From: Haematococcus lacustris
Lineage: Eukaryota; Chlorophyta; Chlorophyceae; Chlamydomonadales; Haematococcaceae
Length of the DNA: 64,000 nucleotides
NCBI GenBank assembly: GCA_030144725.1
Contig: JASKMD010000024.1
Location: 5,167,345-5,231,344, forward strand
Direction of reading: 5' to 3'
The notes beneath the pieces were generated by a model. It was not told the DNA's origin. It worked only from the letters and a program-made list of their open reading frames with translations, and ran no database searches. Every line of letters begins with the position of its first letter. The first letter of the stretch is position 1. The translations under genes were made by a program, and so were the position numbers. Positions 46,434 to 57,356 of the stretch are shown here, piece by piece.

Positions 46434-46865
46434 ACCCCCTGGCAACCCCACCCCCTTCCAGCCCCAGCCCCACCCCCTCCCACCCCCTCTCCCAGCCCCA
46501 GCCCCGCCCTCACACCCCCTCCCTCCCCCAGCCCCGCCCTCCCACCCCCTCCCACCCCCTTCCAGCCCCAGCCCCGCCCTCCCACCCCCTCCCACCCCCA
46601 GCCCCACCCCTCCCACCCCCTCCCAGCCCCTCCCACCCCCTCCCACCCCCTCCCACCCCCTCCCACCTCCCACCTCCCACTCCCACCTCCCACCTCCCAC
46701 CTCCACCCCCTCCCACCCCCTCCCAGCCCCAGCCCCACCCCCTCCCACCCCCTCCCACCCCCACCCACCCCCAGCCCCGCCCTCCCACCCACTCTCAACC
46801 CCAGCCGGCCCTCCCACCCCATACAACACCCTCCCAGCCCCAAGCCCACCCTCCCACCCCTTGTA
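46434..46865. repeat. C-rich minisatellite (CCCACCCCCTC / CCAGCCCCAGCC units)
   Basis: Over 400 bp of mixed CCCACCCCCT and CAGCCCCAGCC units, with a CCCACCT sub-array at 46,662-46,702. It is open in several frames on both strands only because it lacks stops. It lies directly before the first visible exon of the coiled-coil gene. Confidence 0.9.
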
Positions 46866-46877
46866 CATCCTAGACCA

Positions 46878-48439
46878 ATGGTCCAGGGACGGCGGCGTGC
46901 TCAGCTCCAAGCCTTGTTCAACTCACCAAGGGCTGGCTATCTGCACTGCCCTAGCGGCCTGAAAGCCATTGCAAGGAGGGCTGAGGCTATTGCCCAGCAG
47001 GTGCGGGCCGAGAATGAGATGTTAATGACCAAGGCCCAGTTACAACAGGCTTGTGAGGAGGTCTTGGAGGCTGCCTTGCTCGACCTTGAGGAGAAGCACA
47101 AGCACCTGCAGGCATCACACAGGCAGCAGCGGCTGGACAACGAGTCTCTTGAGGCTGTGGTCAAGCAACAGGAACTGGCTATGACTACTGCCAAGCGTGC
47201 TCAGCACCGCCTCAAGGCCCAGCTGCGCAAGTATCAGCGCCGGCCCCAATTAACCCGCAAGCAGAGGCAGCAACTACACATCTTGAAGCAAACATGTGTT
47301 TCTATTGAGGTCCTGCGGCGGTGGGCTGACAGCAACTGCAGCCGGCTTGACACCCATGGCAGACCTGGTGGCACAACAGTGCAGCCCACACCGGGGCCGA
47401 GCCCACCTGAGCCCTGTGACCTGTTCATCCCCACCCAAGAGGCCTCACCTGGACAGCCAGCAGCAAGGACAACAGCATACACAGCTCAACAATACCTCAG
47501 CACAGCCAGGTTGATGTTGAAGAAACAAGTCAGCCGTTGCCGGCTTGCCACATGCCGGCGGCTGTTCATCACCGAGCAGTGTGTGGTGGCCAACACTCAC
47601 CGGCCTGGCCAGCACACAACTGTGGGTCGGCAGCTGCGTGTGGTATGCAAGTACCTGCGGCAACGAACCCTAGGGCTGGGCTGGGCTGGGCTGGGCTGGG
47701 CTGGGCTGGGCTGGGCTGGGCTGGGCTGGGCTGGGCTGGGCTGGGCTGGGCTGGGCTGGGCTGGGCTGGGCTGGGCTGGGCTGGGCTGGGCTGGGCTGGG
47801 CTGGGCTGGGCTGGGCTGGGCTGGGCTGGGCTGGGCTGGGCTGGGCTGGGCTGGGCTGGGCTGGGCTGGGCTGGGCTGGGCTGGGCTGGGCTGGGCTGGG
47901 CTGGGCTGGGCTGGGCTGGGCTGGGCTGGGCTGGGCTGGGCTGGGCTGGGCTGGGCTGGGCTGGGCTGGGCTGGGCTGGGCTGGGCTGGGCTGGGCTGGG
48001 CTGGGCTGGGCTGGGCTGGGCTGGGCTGGGCTGGGCTGGGCTGGGCGGGGCTGGGCTGGGCTGGGCGGGGCGGGGCGGGGCGGGGCGGGGCTGGGAGGGA
48101 AGGGGGGGAAAGGATTGGAAGGTGGTGGTGGTAAGCACATGGTGGAGGACACGGTTCAGCAATGTTGCTCATGCATTGTGCATGCAGATGAGCTACGACA
48201 AGCCAAAGCGATCCACGTGCAATTTGATGGCCCCTTGGCATGAGCTGGCAGCTGGTGCTGGTGCCGCCCCTGGGCTGCCCACCCCTCCTGCTGCCCCCCC
48301 CTGGCAGCAGGTGGCAGCTGGTGCTAGTGCCTCCCTATCCCCTCCATCTGAGCAGCAGGGGGCCAAAGCGGAGCTGGACACGAGCTCGACACGCAAGCGG
48401 CGGGCAGGCGGGAGGGATCCAACATGTCGAGCAAGGTAA
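46878..48439 (+). CDS. Coiled-coil protein of unknown function, intron holds a (GGGCT)n array
   Basis: The model joins 46,878-47,642 and 48,188-48,439 (donor GTG|GTATGC, acceptor GCATGCAG), both phase 0, giving about 338 residues. Residues ~25-130 are strongly helical with heptad-like spacing ([33 protein letters not shown]), followed by a basic, Arg/Gln-rich stretch, a Pro-rich loop and a second basic segment. The C-terminal exon is Ala/Pro-rich and ends [15 protein letters not shown], resembling a nuclear localisation signal. The frame also reads straight through the pentanucleotide array (LGWAG repeats), so the repeat could in principle be translated. The start ATG (CCAATGG) is plausible but upstream exons cannot be excluded. 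No homologous family was recognised. Confidence 0.55.
47673..48092 (+). repeat. (GGGCT)n pentanucleotide array, ~420 bp
   Basis: About 75 perfect GGGCT units followed by a few GGGCG variants at 48,044-48,092. A five-base unit closes on itself every 15 bp, so all six frames stay open and produce spurious long frames (LGWAG on the plus strand, SPAQP on the minus). Confidence 0.97.
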
Positions 48440-49740
48440 CATAGCAATGGCTACACACCTTGTGATGCATTACAGAGTGGCCAGGCCAACAGTACTGCTC
48501 ACGAAGGGGTCAAGCATCGCAGCAGCCTTGCATGTTTCCGATCATGGGTGGAGGGGCGTCTTTACATCGGTTTGGCGTGCCATGTGAATCATTTTGACTG
48601 CGGCGATTGTTCCTCACTGTGTGCAGGTGCTCCTGGGCCACGTCGGTTGCGGCGGTCTCTCGCGACGAGGCCCGCATGAGCAAAACTGGCATGAGTTTGA
48701 ATGTCAAGATTTGAGCCGCCATAGCACTCAGCACAGTGCACAGTATTTAATGATACAAGCTGCACCGCATAGCTGGCGGAGTCCTCTATCCAGTGATGAG
48801 CCATTTTCTGTTAGTTGGGATCGGCTGAATAACAGAGCTTTCCTTTGTATACGCTTTCATAAGTTTTGCAGCCACACAGTCTTGCAGCTGGAGTGACGCA
48901 CATATTATGTTGCAGCTGTTGAAATGCAACGTCCTGCGTCGTCCTTGTGACGAGTTTCAGTCCGGCACCCGGCAACGTTGCTCCAAATCTTGGCAGCTGT
49001 GCCTTGGTAAGAGTGTGAGGTGGTTGCCTGTGTGAAGAGCGTCAAAAAATATCAGCATTGCTCCTCACACTTCACTTTCCTCAATAGCGAAAGTTCCTAA
49101 GGGCACTCCCCTTGGGGGGAGTTGGTCTTTTCTTTTCCCTTTCTTTTTTTCGTTCTAGTACTATCCACCACCCTGTCCAGTGATCACTCGCCAATGGATG
49201 TCATGCATCGCCGCCAGACGCACGCGCTGCCTGCCCAATTGTACAACGCTCGCTATTTGTTTTTGACCTTGCCACTTTGCACCGCGGTGCTGCACCGGGC
49301 ATTGCGGGGCTCGCCTCCACCTTTGCCCCGCACAGCAAGCCGGCGATCGCGCGCTTGCTTGGCGGCCGGTTGACGCCCCTCTGTACCCTGCTGACTCCAT
49401 ACCGCCTTGCCGGGCCGCTCGACCAGCTCCGCCTCGCACCTAACAACGCCAGGGACCAATACATTGCCCCATGGCCACCGTATGCTGGTCAGGCTAGCAT
49501 TACCCATCGCCCTCCTAGGCCGCCCAAGGTCTCTTCTACTCTAGGTCTGTCCCCAGCTTGCGTGCCAACTGAAACCCCATGTGATGCTTGCCATAGATCT
49601 GCCAGAACTGATGATCCCTGAGGCCAAAAGAGCTTGATGTTGCACCATAGAGTGAGCCATGTTGAGGCTGAGTTAAAAAACTTACACTAGTGCATGTGTA
49701 GTAGCCCAACCTGACTAGTCGCCCCTGTGGGGTTCAAGCT
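48440..49740. other. Intergenic stretch with a possible retroelement 3' end
   Basis: No supportable gene. At 49,103-49,151 a hairpin ACTCCCC/GGGGGAGT is followed by GGTCTTTTCTTTTCCC and a T-rich tract. This resembles the hairpin-plus-pyrimidine-repeat 3' ends of the Dualen-type elements at 30,363 and 39,090, but no coding sequence supports it. Confidence 0.35.
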
Positions 49741-49896
49741 CAGGGACACTGTTGTGCGCAAAGTGGACCTTGAGCCAGGGACACCCTAACCCAGTCTGCA
49801 GGGTCCGATTGGGAAACGCGATGGCCACAATGGCTTCGTACGTCTTGTTGATGCCGTGTTGACGCCCTGCCCTTCGGCCCCGCCCACCTTGCCCAC

Positions 49897-52800
49897 CTGA
49901 CACAATCGCAGTCAAAGGAGTAGAGTTTGCGCAATAGGGCGCGCCGAGCGCTCCTAGGCTGCTCCAGATCGATGTAGGTGATGCTGAGCGCGGTGCCGCT
50001 GGGGATGTGGCCAGTGGCGGTGACCCAGCCGTGACCACCATCCATGTCCACCTCACAGTTGGGACTGGTGCTCATCAGAGGCCGCACACAGGCAGAGAGG
50101 CAGAGAGGTCAGGGTTGAGGTTCAGATGGAGGCAGGCAACAAGATGGGAAGAAACCCCACCATGCCTGCACCCTCACCCTCACCGTCCACATCTAAACGA
50201 TCACACACCAGTGTTTTCCTTTCGCGCTATACACAGCGTTCGCTATGAAATGCCATGTTTTAGAGCTCGCCTTGCGCTGTAAAATGATCGCTTCGTCAGC
50301 TGCACTACCGCGCATCGCGCTGTAAACAAATGACTTATAAGCTGCGGGTTTGCGTATATTAGCGTGAAGTGCTGGCGTTATCATCGCTGCGACTTGTCTT
50401 AGGTAAGGTCGAGGTATTAATTCTAGGGTATGAATCTGTGCCATGACAGTTTGAACTATAAATCATGCATAAGGGCGAAAAGAATGAACAAAACACTGCT
50501 ACACACATCCTCCTCATACCATCCCCATCCCACGCCCGCCCCCCCCCTGGGTCCCACTCCCACTGCCGTCCCCGCCCCACCCAGCACCCCCCCCTGCCCA
50601 CCTGCAGGAGTGGTTGATGAGGGAGAGGGGCAGGAAGACCTGGCGTCCAATCATCTCATCCCCTCCGCGCCGGGTACCTCGCCTCCCCCCGCCACTGCTG
50701 CTGCTGCTGCCCACGCCCGCTGCTGGGGGTGTTGGTGTTGGGGTGTGAGGAGCTGAGGCCGGGCTGTTGCAGCTGCAGGGCCACACCCCCCCTGGCAGTG
50801 ATCCCGGCTGTGGGCTTGGCGGCGTCAGGGGTGGGGGTGGGCATGGGGTTGGGAGGGGTGGTGACTGGTGCAAGGGGAGTGGGGTGAAGGGGGAGGGGTG
50901 GAGGGGGGACGAGTGGGGGGAGAATGGGGGTGCCAGCAGCCAGGAGGGGATGCAGTCCTGGAGGTATGAGGGGGGGGGGCTCAGCCCCCTCCCTGATGCC
51001 ATTGGAGACACTGGCATTAGGGCATGGCCGGTGTGCAACTGCTGCTGCTGCTGCTGCTGCCCCTGCTTCCTTTGCTGCTGCTGCTGCTGCTGCTGCCTCT
51101 GCTTCCTTTGCTGCTGCTGTTGCTGCTGCTGCCGCTGCGTCAGCTTGCGTCAAGAGTAGTGGGGTGGTTGCTGGTGCCGGTGCTGCTGCTGCTGCTGCTG
51201 CTGCTGTGTGAGTGGCAGGGTCACACAGTTGTTGGGGCAGCAGGCGGCAGTGCGGTGCGGCCCACACCCCAAAGCTGTTGGCCAGCACCCTGCCCACCAG
51301 GCCCAGCACCAGCTCCTCACTAGGCAAGGGGCCGGCCCAGCCTGCAGGGGAAGCAGCGGAGCATGGAGCTACACAGCTGGCTTCAACACGGTGAGGGGCA
51401 GGGGCAGGGGCAGGGGCAGGGGCAGGGGCAGGGGCAGGGCAGGGGCAGGGGCAGGGGCAGGGGCAGGGGCAGGGGCAGGGGCAGGGGCAGGGGCAGGGGC
51501 AGGGGCAGGGGCAGGGGCAGGGGCAGGGGCAGGGGCAGGGGCAGGGGCAGGGTGGGGGAGGGGGCAGGGGAGGGGAGAGGGCAGCAGGCGAGTCATAAGG
51601 AGTCAGCCGCTTGCCTGCCTTAGCCATGGCAGCCACCAGGAACCGCGCTCCACGCCGCCACTCCACCACCTCCCAGTCAGGAAGTTGGTGAAAGTGTGAC
51701 ACCAGGGCCAAGAAGTGTGACATCTGGCCTCCGGCCCCCTGCCCCCCCCCTGCCTGCCCTCCCTCCAGCCCTAGCACCTGCTCCAGGAGGGGGCCCGGGG
51801 CCTGGCCCAAGGCCTTCCCGGGGTGCTCATCAGTGCCGCCCCGCCCCCCCCTAGCCCCTTCACTGATGACCTGCTCCGGCTGCTCCCCCTCAGCTGGCGC
51901 TGCCGAGCTGTGGGCTGGGCTGGGGGGTGGGCTGGGGGGTGGGGGCATGGGGGCCGCTGGGGCGGCTGAGTGAGACAGGCGGCAGGGGGGGGTGGGGGGA
52001 GGCGCCGGGGCGGGGGGGGGTGGGGGGAGGCGCCGGTGCGGCTGCCTGCCCAGGGTCACCAGCGCTGACAGCGGCCTGCTGTGGGGCTGGCATCAAGGCA
52101 GTTTGCTGTGGCTGGGTGGCAAGCTGCCGCATGAGGGGGAAGGTGCAGGCTGGGGGGCAGGGGGGCGCTGGGGGGGCCAGAGGGGCCAGAGGGGGGAGGG
52201 GGGGCCCCTCCGCCCCCAGGGCAGTGCTGTAGGCCACTGCTTCCAGCACCATCATCAGGATAGCCTGCATGTCCCCGTCCAACTTGAAGGATGCAAACTG
52301 GCGGTACACGTTACACAAAAGGGAGTGAGGTACGGTGTGGACACATGCAGGGGGCATGGCATCTGCTGCCGCCACCCTACAGCTGGACCCTGCGGCTGCT
52401 GCTGCTGCTGTTGCTGCTGCGTGTGGCACCTGCAGGGGCTGGCTGGAGGAGGGCAGCAGCTGCTGAGCAGCTTCCCAGGCCTCCCTGTCCCCCTGCCCCT
52501 GCCCCTGGCCTAGGTGGCAGTCATGCTCCCATAGAGGGGCCTCACTCCCTGGCTCCCCACACTGCCCCCCTGGGGCCTCCTCCCTGAGGGTAGCCACCAC
52601 GGGAGGCAGGGGGCCAGGCAGGGGGTCAGCCAGACCCTGTCGCCCCCTTTCCCCCTGCCAGTGGGCTGCCTGACATGAGGCTGAGCAGTAGTAGCAGGCG
52701 GAGCATCCACCTACAGGCACAACAGGGGAGGAGCCGGGGCAACAGGAGCAGCAGGAGCAGCACAGGGGCAGTGACAGCAGAGCAGTGTGCCCCGGGGAGC

Positions 52801-53298
52801 CTGATCAACGGCCGCAACAGCGGGCCCCACTAATCAATTTTATGGGGGAGGGGGGAGGGGGAGGGGGAGAGGGGGAGGGGGGAGGGGGAGGGGGAGGGGG
52901 GAGGGGGGAGGGGGAGGGGGAGGGGGAGGGGGAGGGGGAGGGGGGGAGGGGGAGGGGGAGGGGGAGGGGGAGGGGGAGGGGGAGGGGGGAGGGGGAGGGG
53001 GAGGGGGAGGGGGAGGGGGAGGGGGGAGGGGGAGGGGGAGGGGGAGGGGGGAGGGGGAGGGGGAGGGGAGGGGGAGGGGGGAGGGGGAGGGGGAGGGGGA
53101 GGGGCTTATCCCATGATGCTGTCTGCTGCCTGCTGCCTTGCTCACTGCAGTGCAGGCTCAGGCCGCTGGCGCACGTCCCTTAGGCAAGCGCTGCACACGC
53201 GCTTGCGGTGGCTTGGCAGCACTGCTGTCAAGAATGAGGGGGACAGCAGCAGCTGGTCCCCCGCCTGCAGGTCTACTGCTGCCACCAGGTAGTTTCCT
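49897..53298 (-). CDS. SET and MYND domain (SMYD-like) protein lysine methyltransferase
   Basis: Exon pieces in gene order: 53,298-53,146 (GNYLVAAVDLQAGDQL, VCSACLRD); from 52,711 (MYND zinc finger CSACYYCSASCQAAHW); ending at 51,615 (LPDWEVVEWRRGARFLVA); from 51,341 (LVGRVLANSFGVW); ending 50,602 (FLPLSLINHSC); and 50,064-49,897 (SPNCEVDMDGGHGWV, ALSITYIDL, YSFDCDC). NHSC|SPNC is the SET catalytic pocket and FDCDC the post-SET zinc site, so the SET domain is split around MYND as in SMYD proteins, which methylate histone or other lysines using S-adenosylmethionine. Long Ala/Pro/Gln-rich insertions enlarge it. Intron 51,614-51,342 uses a GC donor (CAG|GCAAGC). Exact joins around 53,146/52,711, 52,050 and 50,690 are unresolved, and neither terminus is certain. 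Confidence 0.8.
51394..51556. repeat. (GGGGCA)n array in a SMYD intron
   Basis: About 26 GGGGCA units with one GGGCA variant, then a G-rich tail. It lies inside the inferred GC-AG intron, so it is probably not translated despite being open on the minus strand (CPCPCP/APAPAP). Confidence 0.93.
52849..53104. repeat. (GGGGGA)n array in a SMYD intron
   Basis: About 255 bp of GGGGGA and GGGGGGA units between the two MYND-region exons. It is almost pure purine on the plus strand, capable of triplex or quadruplex formation. Confidence 0.95.
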
Positions 53299-53926
53299 CT
53301 GGCAAGTGGACAGCACAGAGGCAAGGACAGGAAGGTCAGGCAAGGCACAACTCTGTCGCTGGCAGGGTCCAGGGCACAGGGGCAGAGGTGGGTGGCACAA
53401 TAGGCAGATGAGGAAGTTGCCAGGCGCATACAGCAGTAAATCAGCGACAAATTACGGCAGGGTTGTTGCATCTGCGTGGCATTGTATCCGTGCCGGCAGG
53501 ATCCCATTCGCTCAATCAGCAGCAGCTCACGGTCATTGCACATCGGCCCCCTCTTCAGTCAGCCGGCTCGCCTCTTTGGGTCGTGCGCCAGGGCCACGCA
53601 AGGCCAGCCTGACAGCTGTGTTGAGCTGTTAAGCTGTGACATCGTCTGCAATGCTTGAACTCGTCCGCGCTGCAATCCTCGCTGCTATTGAAAAGAGACC
53701 AATCGCGACGCGGCATGTCACGAGCCTCCAAAACTTCGTGCAAAGACCATGCCGGCCTGAAGTCAGGTGTCCCCAACTAACAGGAAATGACAGGAAACTG
53801 ACCCCTGGTAATCAAATGTAACAGGGGAAACAGGGTGTCTCACCGGGCCAGGCACCGGACTTGCAAGTTTTAAATCCCTACAGCCCTCATGCAACACCAA
53901 AATAAAGCATGAGTTGTAGTCAGGTG

Positions 53927-54012
53927 TTCCCAACATGGGGGTTGGAAATGTGCATGCAGGTTCTCTCTCAATACTGCACCGTTTTCAATAGCATCTATCA
54001 CATTGGCAGCCG
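53927..54012 (+). repeat. Dispersed repeat, copy 2
   Basis: TTCCCAACATGGGGGTTGG, then TCTCTCAATACTGCACCGTT and CACATTGGCAGC, matching 45,845-45,935 in the same orientation. The flanks differ. Confidence 0.75.
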
Positions 54013-54034
54013 CGAGTTAGTCCGCGTAATCTGC

Positions 54035-54133
54035 ATGGCCTCGTAATCTGCATAGCCACCCCAGCAGCAGGGCCGTGGTCCGCGTAATCGTAGTCCGCGT
54101 AATCTGCATAGCCACCCCAGCAGCAGGGCCGGA
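54035..54133 (+). repeat. Short tandem duplication around AATCTGCATAGCCACCCCAG
   Basis: AATCTGCATAGCCACCCCAGCAGCAGGGCCG-type units occur twice about 50 bp apart (from 54,045 and 54,098), with extra GTCCGCGTAATC pieces between them. Confidence 0.8.
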
Positions 54134-55123
54134 GCTCGTGGGGCAGAGAGCCGGCCTGCATCACCTGATTTCGGCCACCATGTATCAGTTGGCGCTAGCT
54201 GCAATCGCCACCGAGGGGCAGGCTGCTATGGCTCAAGCGCCGGCTCCTGGCTGCACGCTCCGCAAGCGTACCACATCTGCTGGGTTGGGGCAGCCCCAGA
54301 CAGCTGCCAAGCGCAAGCGGTGACACACGAGACATAGTTACCGTGTGTTAGTGGCCACCTCTCCCAACCGCCACCTGCCAACTGCCTCCGTGCCACATTA
54401 GCGCACTCGTTTTCATATCCGACTGCTGCTGCCGACGCGCATGCTCATGTAGAGCAGCTTAAGCGACGCGGGCTTTCGCAGCGATGACTTGCATGGCCCA
54501 CAAAGGCTCAAATTTGAATTACAAACTTTGACGCTTTGCTGTGCACGGCCTACTCAGTATATCCCTTTCCATTACGAGAAAATCACAAATCGTTATATAC
54601 CCGTAAATATCATATTATACAGACGTCGGGACGTGAGAGGGCTATTACGGGGTTGATTATCACAATTACAGCTTTTACAGGAATGATAAAAAAACGCGCA
54701 CCACATTGAACTCTCAACCAATCAACAACCTAGAACTTAAAAACCACGCAATGCTCTAACCCTGCCACACGCAATCTTCTTACACAAATAACGACAGATT
54801 ACGTCCAGTTGAAGCAATCTGCACAATACGTGCGACTGGCGACAACATTGGCGACAGCAATACATTGGCGACAGCATTGGCGGGAGCAGTTGCTGCCCAG
54901 GGCAATTGAGCGTCGAGCAAATACAAAATAGGGAGCAGGTCGAGCAGCATGGTGAGGCATGGGCGGCAGCTAGAGCAACATGACGCGCCTAGCAGAAGCC
55001 ATATGCGCCTAGGCAATGAGGGGCTGTAGGCAGGGGTAACAACGTCCAGCAGTCGGCAGCAACTGGGGCGCGGCACCACGTCATGGGCGGCAGCTAGGGC
55101 AACATGACGCGTCCGGGTGGGCC

Positions 55124-55682
55124 TGGAGGGCAGCAGCAGTAGCAGCAGCAGGGCAGCAGCAGTAGCAGCAGCCAGGGCAGCAGGGGCAGCAGCAACAGGG
55201 CAGCAGCAGCAGCAGCAGGGCAGCAGCAGCAGCAGGGCAGCAGCAGCAGGGCAGCAGCAGTAAGGCAGCAGCAGGGCAGCAGCAGCAGCTGCAGGGCAGC
55301 AGCAGGGCAGCAGGGCAGCAGCAGCAAGGCAGCAGCAGCAGTAGCAGGGCAGCAGCAGGGCAGCAACAGCAGGGCGGCAGCAGCAGCAGGGCGGCAGCAG
55401 CAGCAGGGCAGCAGCAGCAGCAGGGCAGCAGCAGCAGGGCAGCAGCAGCAGCAGGGCCAGCAGCAGCAGGGCAGCAGCAGCAGCAGGGCAGCAGCAGCAG
55501 CAGGGCAGCAGCAGCAGGGCAGCAGCAGCAGCAGGGCAGCAGCAGCATCAGCAGCAGGGCAGCAGCAGCAGCAGCAAGGCAGCAGCAGGGCAGCAGCAGC
55601 AGCAGGGCAGCAGCAGGGCAGCAGCAACAGCAGCAGGGCAGCAGCAGCAGGGCAACAGCAGCAGGGCAGCAGTGGCAGGGCA
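55124..55682. repeat. (GCAGCAGCAGG)n-type minisatellite, ~560 bp
   Basis: Irregular units of GGGCAGCAGCAGCA with variable numbers of CAG. Open frames on the minus strand (LLLLPCCCCPAAAA) are an artefact of composition. Confidence 0.95.
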
Positions 55683-55689
55683 GCCGGGG

Positions 55690-56165
55690 TGAAGCATGTG
55701 ACCAGGGCAGCAGCTAGGTAAATTATGACAGGCAGGGGCAATATGCAAGGGTCTGCTAGGCAAGCTGAAAACTGGCAAAATTCAGGCTAAGCATCTGCGT
55801 GGCTTTGCAAGGCCCACCCGTTAAAGACTCCAAAACGCGGAGCCCAAGAGCTCCATTGTCGCATCAGCAAAGCTTTCTGCGACGACTGAATGTCGGTGTT
55901 TGGCTTGGATTGCGCGACTGAGCTGAAATGGATCCTGCTGCCACAATTGTGTGCAAGTCACAAGTCACTGGGATGCATTGTTAGGCTGGGCGATTGAGGA
56001 ACCTGCGGAGCAAGATGCAAAGTTAGGTCAATGCGGGTCAACGCGGTTACCATGGTCAACGCGGTTACCTCGGTCATCCACTTCTTCGTCCACATCATCG
56101 GTGCTGTTGACCGTGTATGTGCTATCGGGCTGAGACTACGATGAAGATTGGGGACAAGAGCTTGG
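55690..56165. other. Spacer before the assembly gap, no gene recognised
   Basis: A short GGTTACC repeat (GGTCAACGCGGTTACC, 56,036-56,069) is the only pattern seen. Confidence 0.5.
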
Positions 56166-56195
56166 GACTCGAACCAAACTCAGGCCGGAGTGAGA

Positions 56196-56315
56196 AATGA
56201 GAAAAAGTGCGCGCCTTGCAACAATTACGGGAAAAGTGCGAGCCTTGTCATAATTACTGAAAAAGTGCGAGCCTTGGTCAAAATTACGGGAAAAGTGCGA
56301 GCCTTGACCTCAATT
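56196..56315 (+). repeat. Tandem repeat of ~30-bp GAAAAAGTGCGAGCCTTG units running into the gap
   Basis: Four visible copies of GAAAAAGTGCGAGCCTTG plus a TCAAAATTAC-like spacer. The array ends at the N run, so the assembly probably broke in this satellite and the true array may be much longer. Confidence 0.9.
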
Positions 56316-56815
56316 NNNNNNNNNNNNNNNNNNNNNNNNNNNNNNNNNNNNNNNNNNNNNNNNNNNNNNNNNNNNNNNNNNNNNNNNNNNNNNNNNNNNN
56401 NNNNNNNNNNNNNNNNNNNNNNNNNNNNNNNNNNNNNNNNNNNNNNNNNNNNNNNNNNNNNNNNNNNNNNNNNNNNNNNNNNNNNNNNNNNNNNNNNNNN
56501 NNNNNNNNNNNNNNNNNNNNNNNNNNNNNNNNNNNNNNNNNNNNNNNNNNNNNNNNNNNNNNNNNNNNNNNNNNNNNNNNNNNNNNNNNNNNNNNNNNNN
56601 NNNNNNNNNNNNNNNNNNNNNNNNNNNNNNNNNNNNNNNNNNNNNNNNNNNNNNNNNNNNNNNNNNNNNNNNNNNNNNNNNNNNNNNNNNNNNNNNNNNN
56701 NNNNNNNNNNNNNNNNNNNNNNNNNNNNNNNNNNNNNNNNNNNNNNNNNNNNNNNNNNNNNNNNNNNNNNNNNNNNNNNNNNNNNNNNNNNNNNNNNNNN
56801 NNNNNNNNNNNNNNN
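56316..56815. other. Assembly gap (500 N)
   Basis: Exactly 500 N, a conventional placeholder for a gap of unknown size. The 5' exons of the SHMT gene may lie inside it. Confidence 0.99.
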
Positions 56816-57356
56816 ATCTTCTTCAGGCAAGACTGGCCGCCCCCCACCCCTTACCCCCTGGCCCCTGGCCCCGGCCACAAGCCCCCTCTGGCCCCCCCAG
56901 CAAGCAATGCTGGTGGCCCTGTTCTAGGCTTCCCTCACTGCGTGTCACCCAGCCAGCGGCCCCCACCAGCGCCTCAGTCTGCTAGTTGCCTAGGTGGCTG
57001 CCATCAGGCTGCACTGCCTTGCCAAGTCATCAACTGCCCTGCCATCAGCTGCCCTGCCATGCCCTGCCCTGCCATGCCCTGCCTTGCCCAGTTGCCTTGC
57101 CTAATAGGCTGCCATCATGCACCCCATGCAGCCATGGTCAGCTAGTCCAGGCGCCCTGTTCGGCACGGCAAGTGGTCACACCTGTATGGCAAGGCCAACA
57201 GGTCATCGTGTTTGCCCATCAAGGCTAGACAGCTGTTTCCTTTTTCAATTGCCTATTTGCATCATTTGTCACTACCTCCATGAACTGGCATGGCCCTGGG
57301 CAGGCCTAGCAGTGCGGCGGGCAGGGCGCCAGGCGGTGACCAGGGCGTGTGTGCAG
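56816..57356. other. Sequence between gap and first visible SHMT exon
   Basis: No coding exon recognised. CCCTGCCATG-type repeats occur at 57,045-57,085. It is probably SHMT intron sequence. Confidence 0.5.

Larger units (their letters stand above)
53544..55100. other. Intergenic stretch, including an AT-rich island
   Basis: No supportable gene. It holds repeat copy 2 (53,927-54,012), a ~60-bp tandem duplication (54,035-54,133) and a markedly AT-rich segment at about 54,530-54,790 (ATATACCCGTAAATATCATA and similar) that stands out from the GC-rich surroundings. Confidence 0.5.

Noticed and set aside
46395..46962. Pro/His-rich and Gly/Trp-rich frames in the C-rich minisatellite
   Set aside because: All follow from stop-free repeat units; no conserved domain.
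47537..48439. Very long open frames through the GGGCT array on both strands
   Set aside because: A five-base repeat without stop trinucleotides is open in all frames; splice sites on both sides give a better model.
55081..55741. Leu/Cys/Pro/Ala-rich minus-strand frames
   Set aside because: Composition artefact of the CAG-rich minisatellite.
56148..56927. Frames crossing the N run
   Set aside because: Unknown bases were read as open; no evidence of coding on either side.
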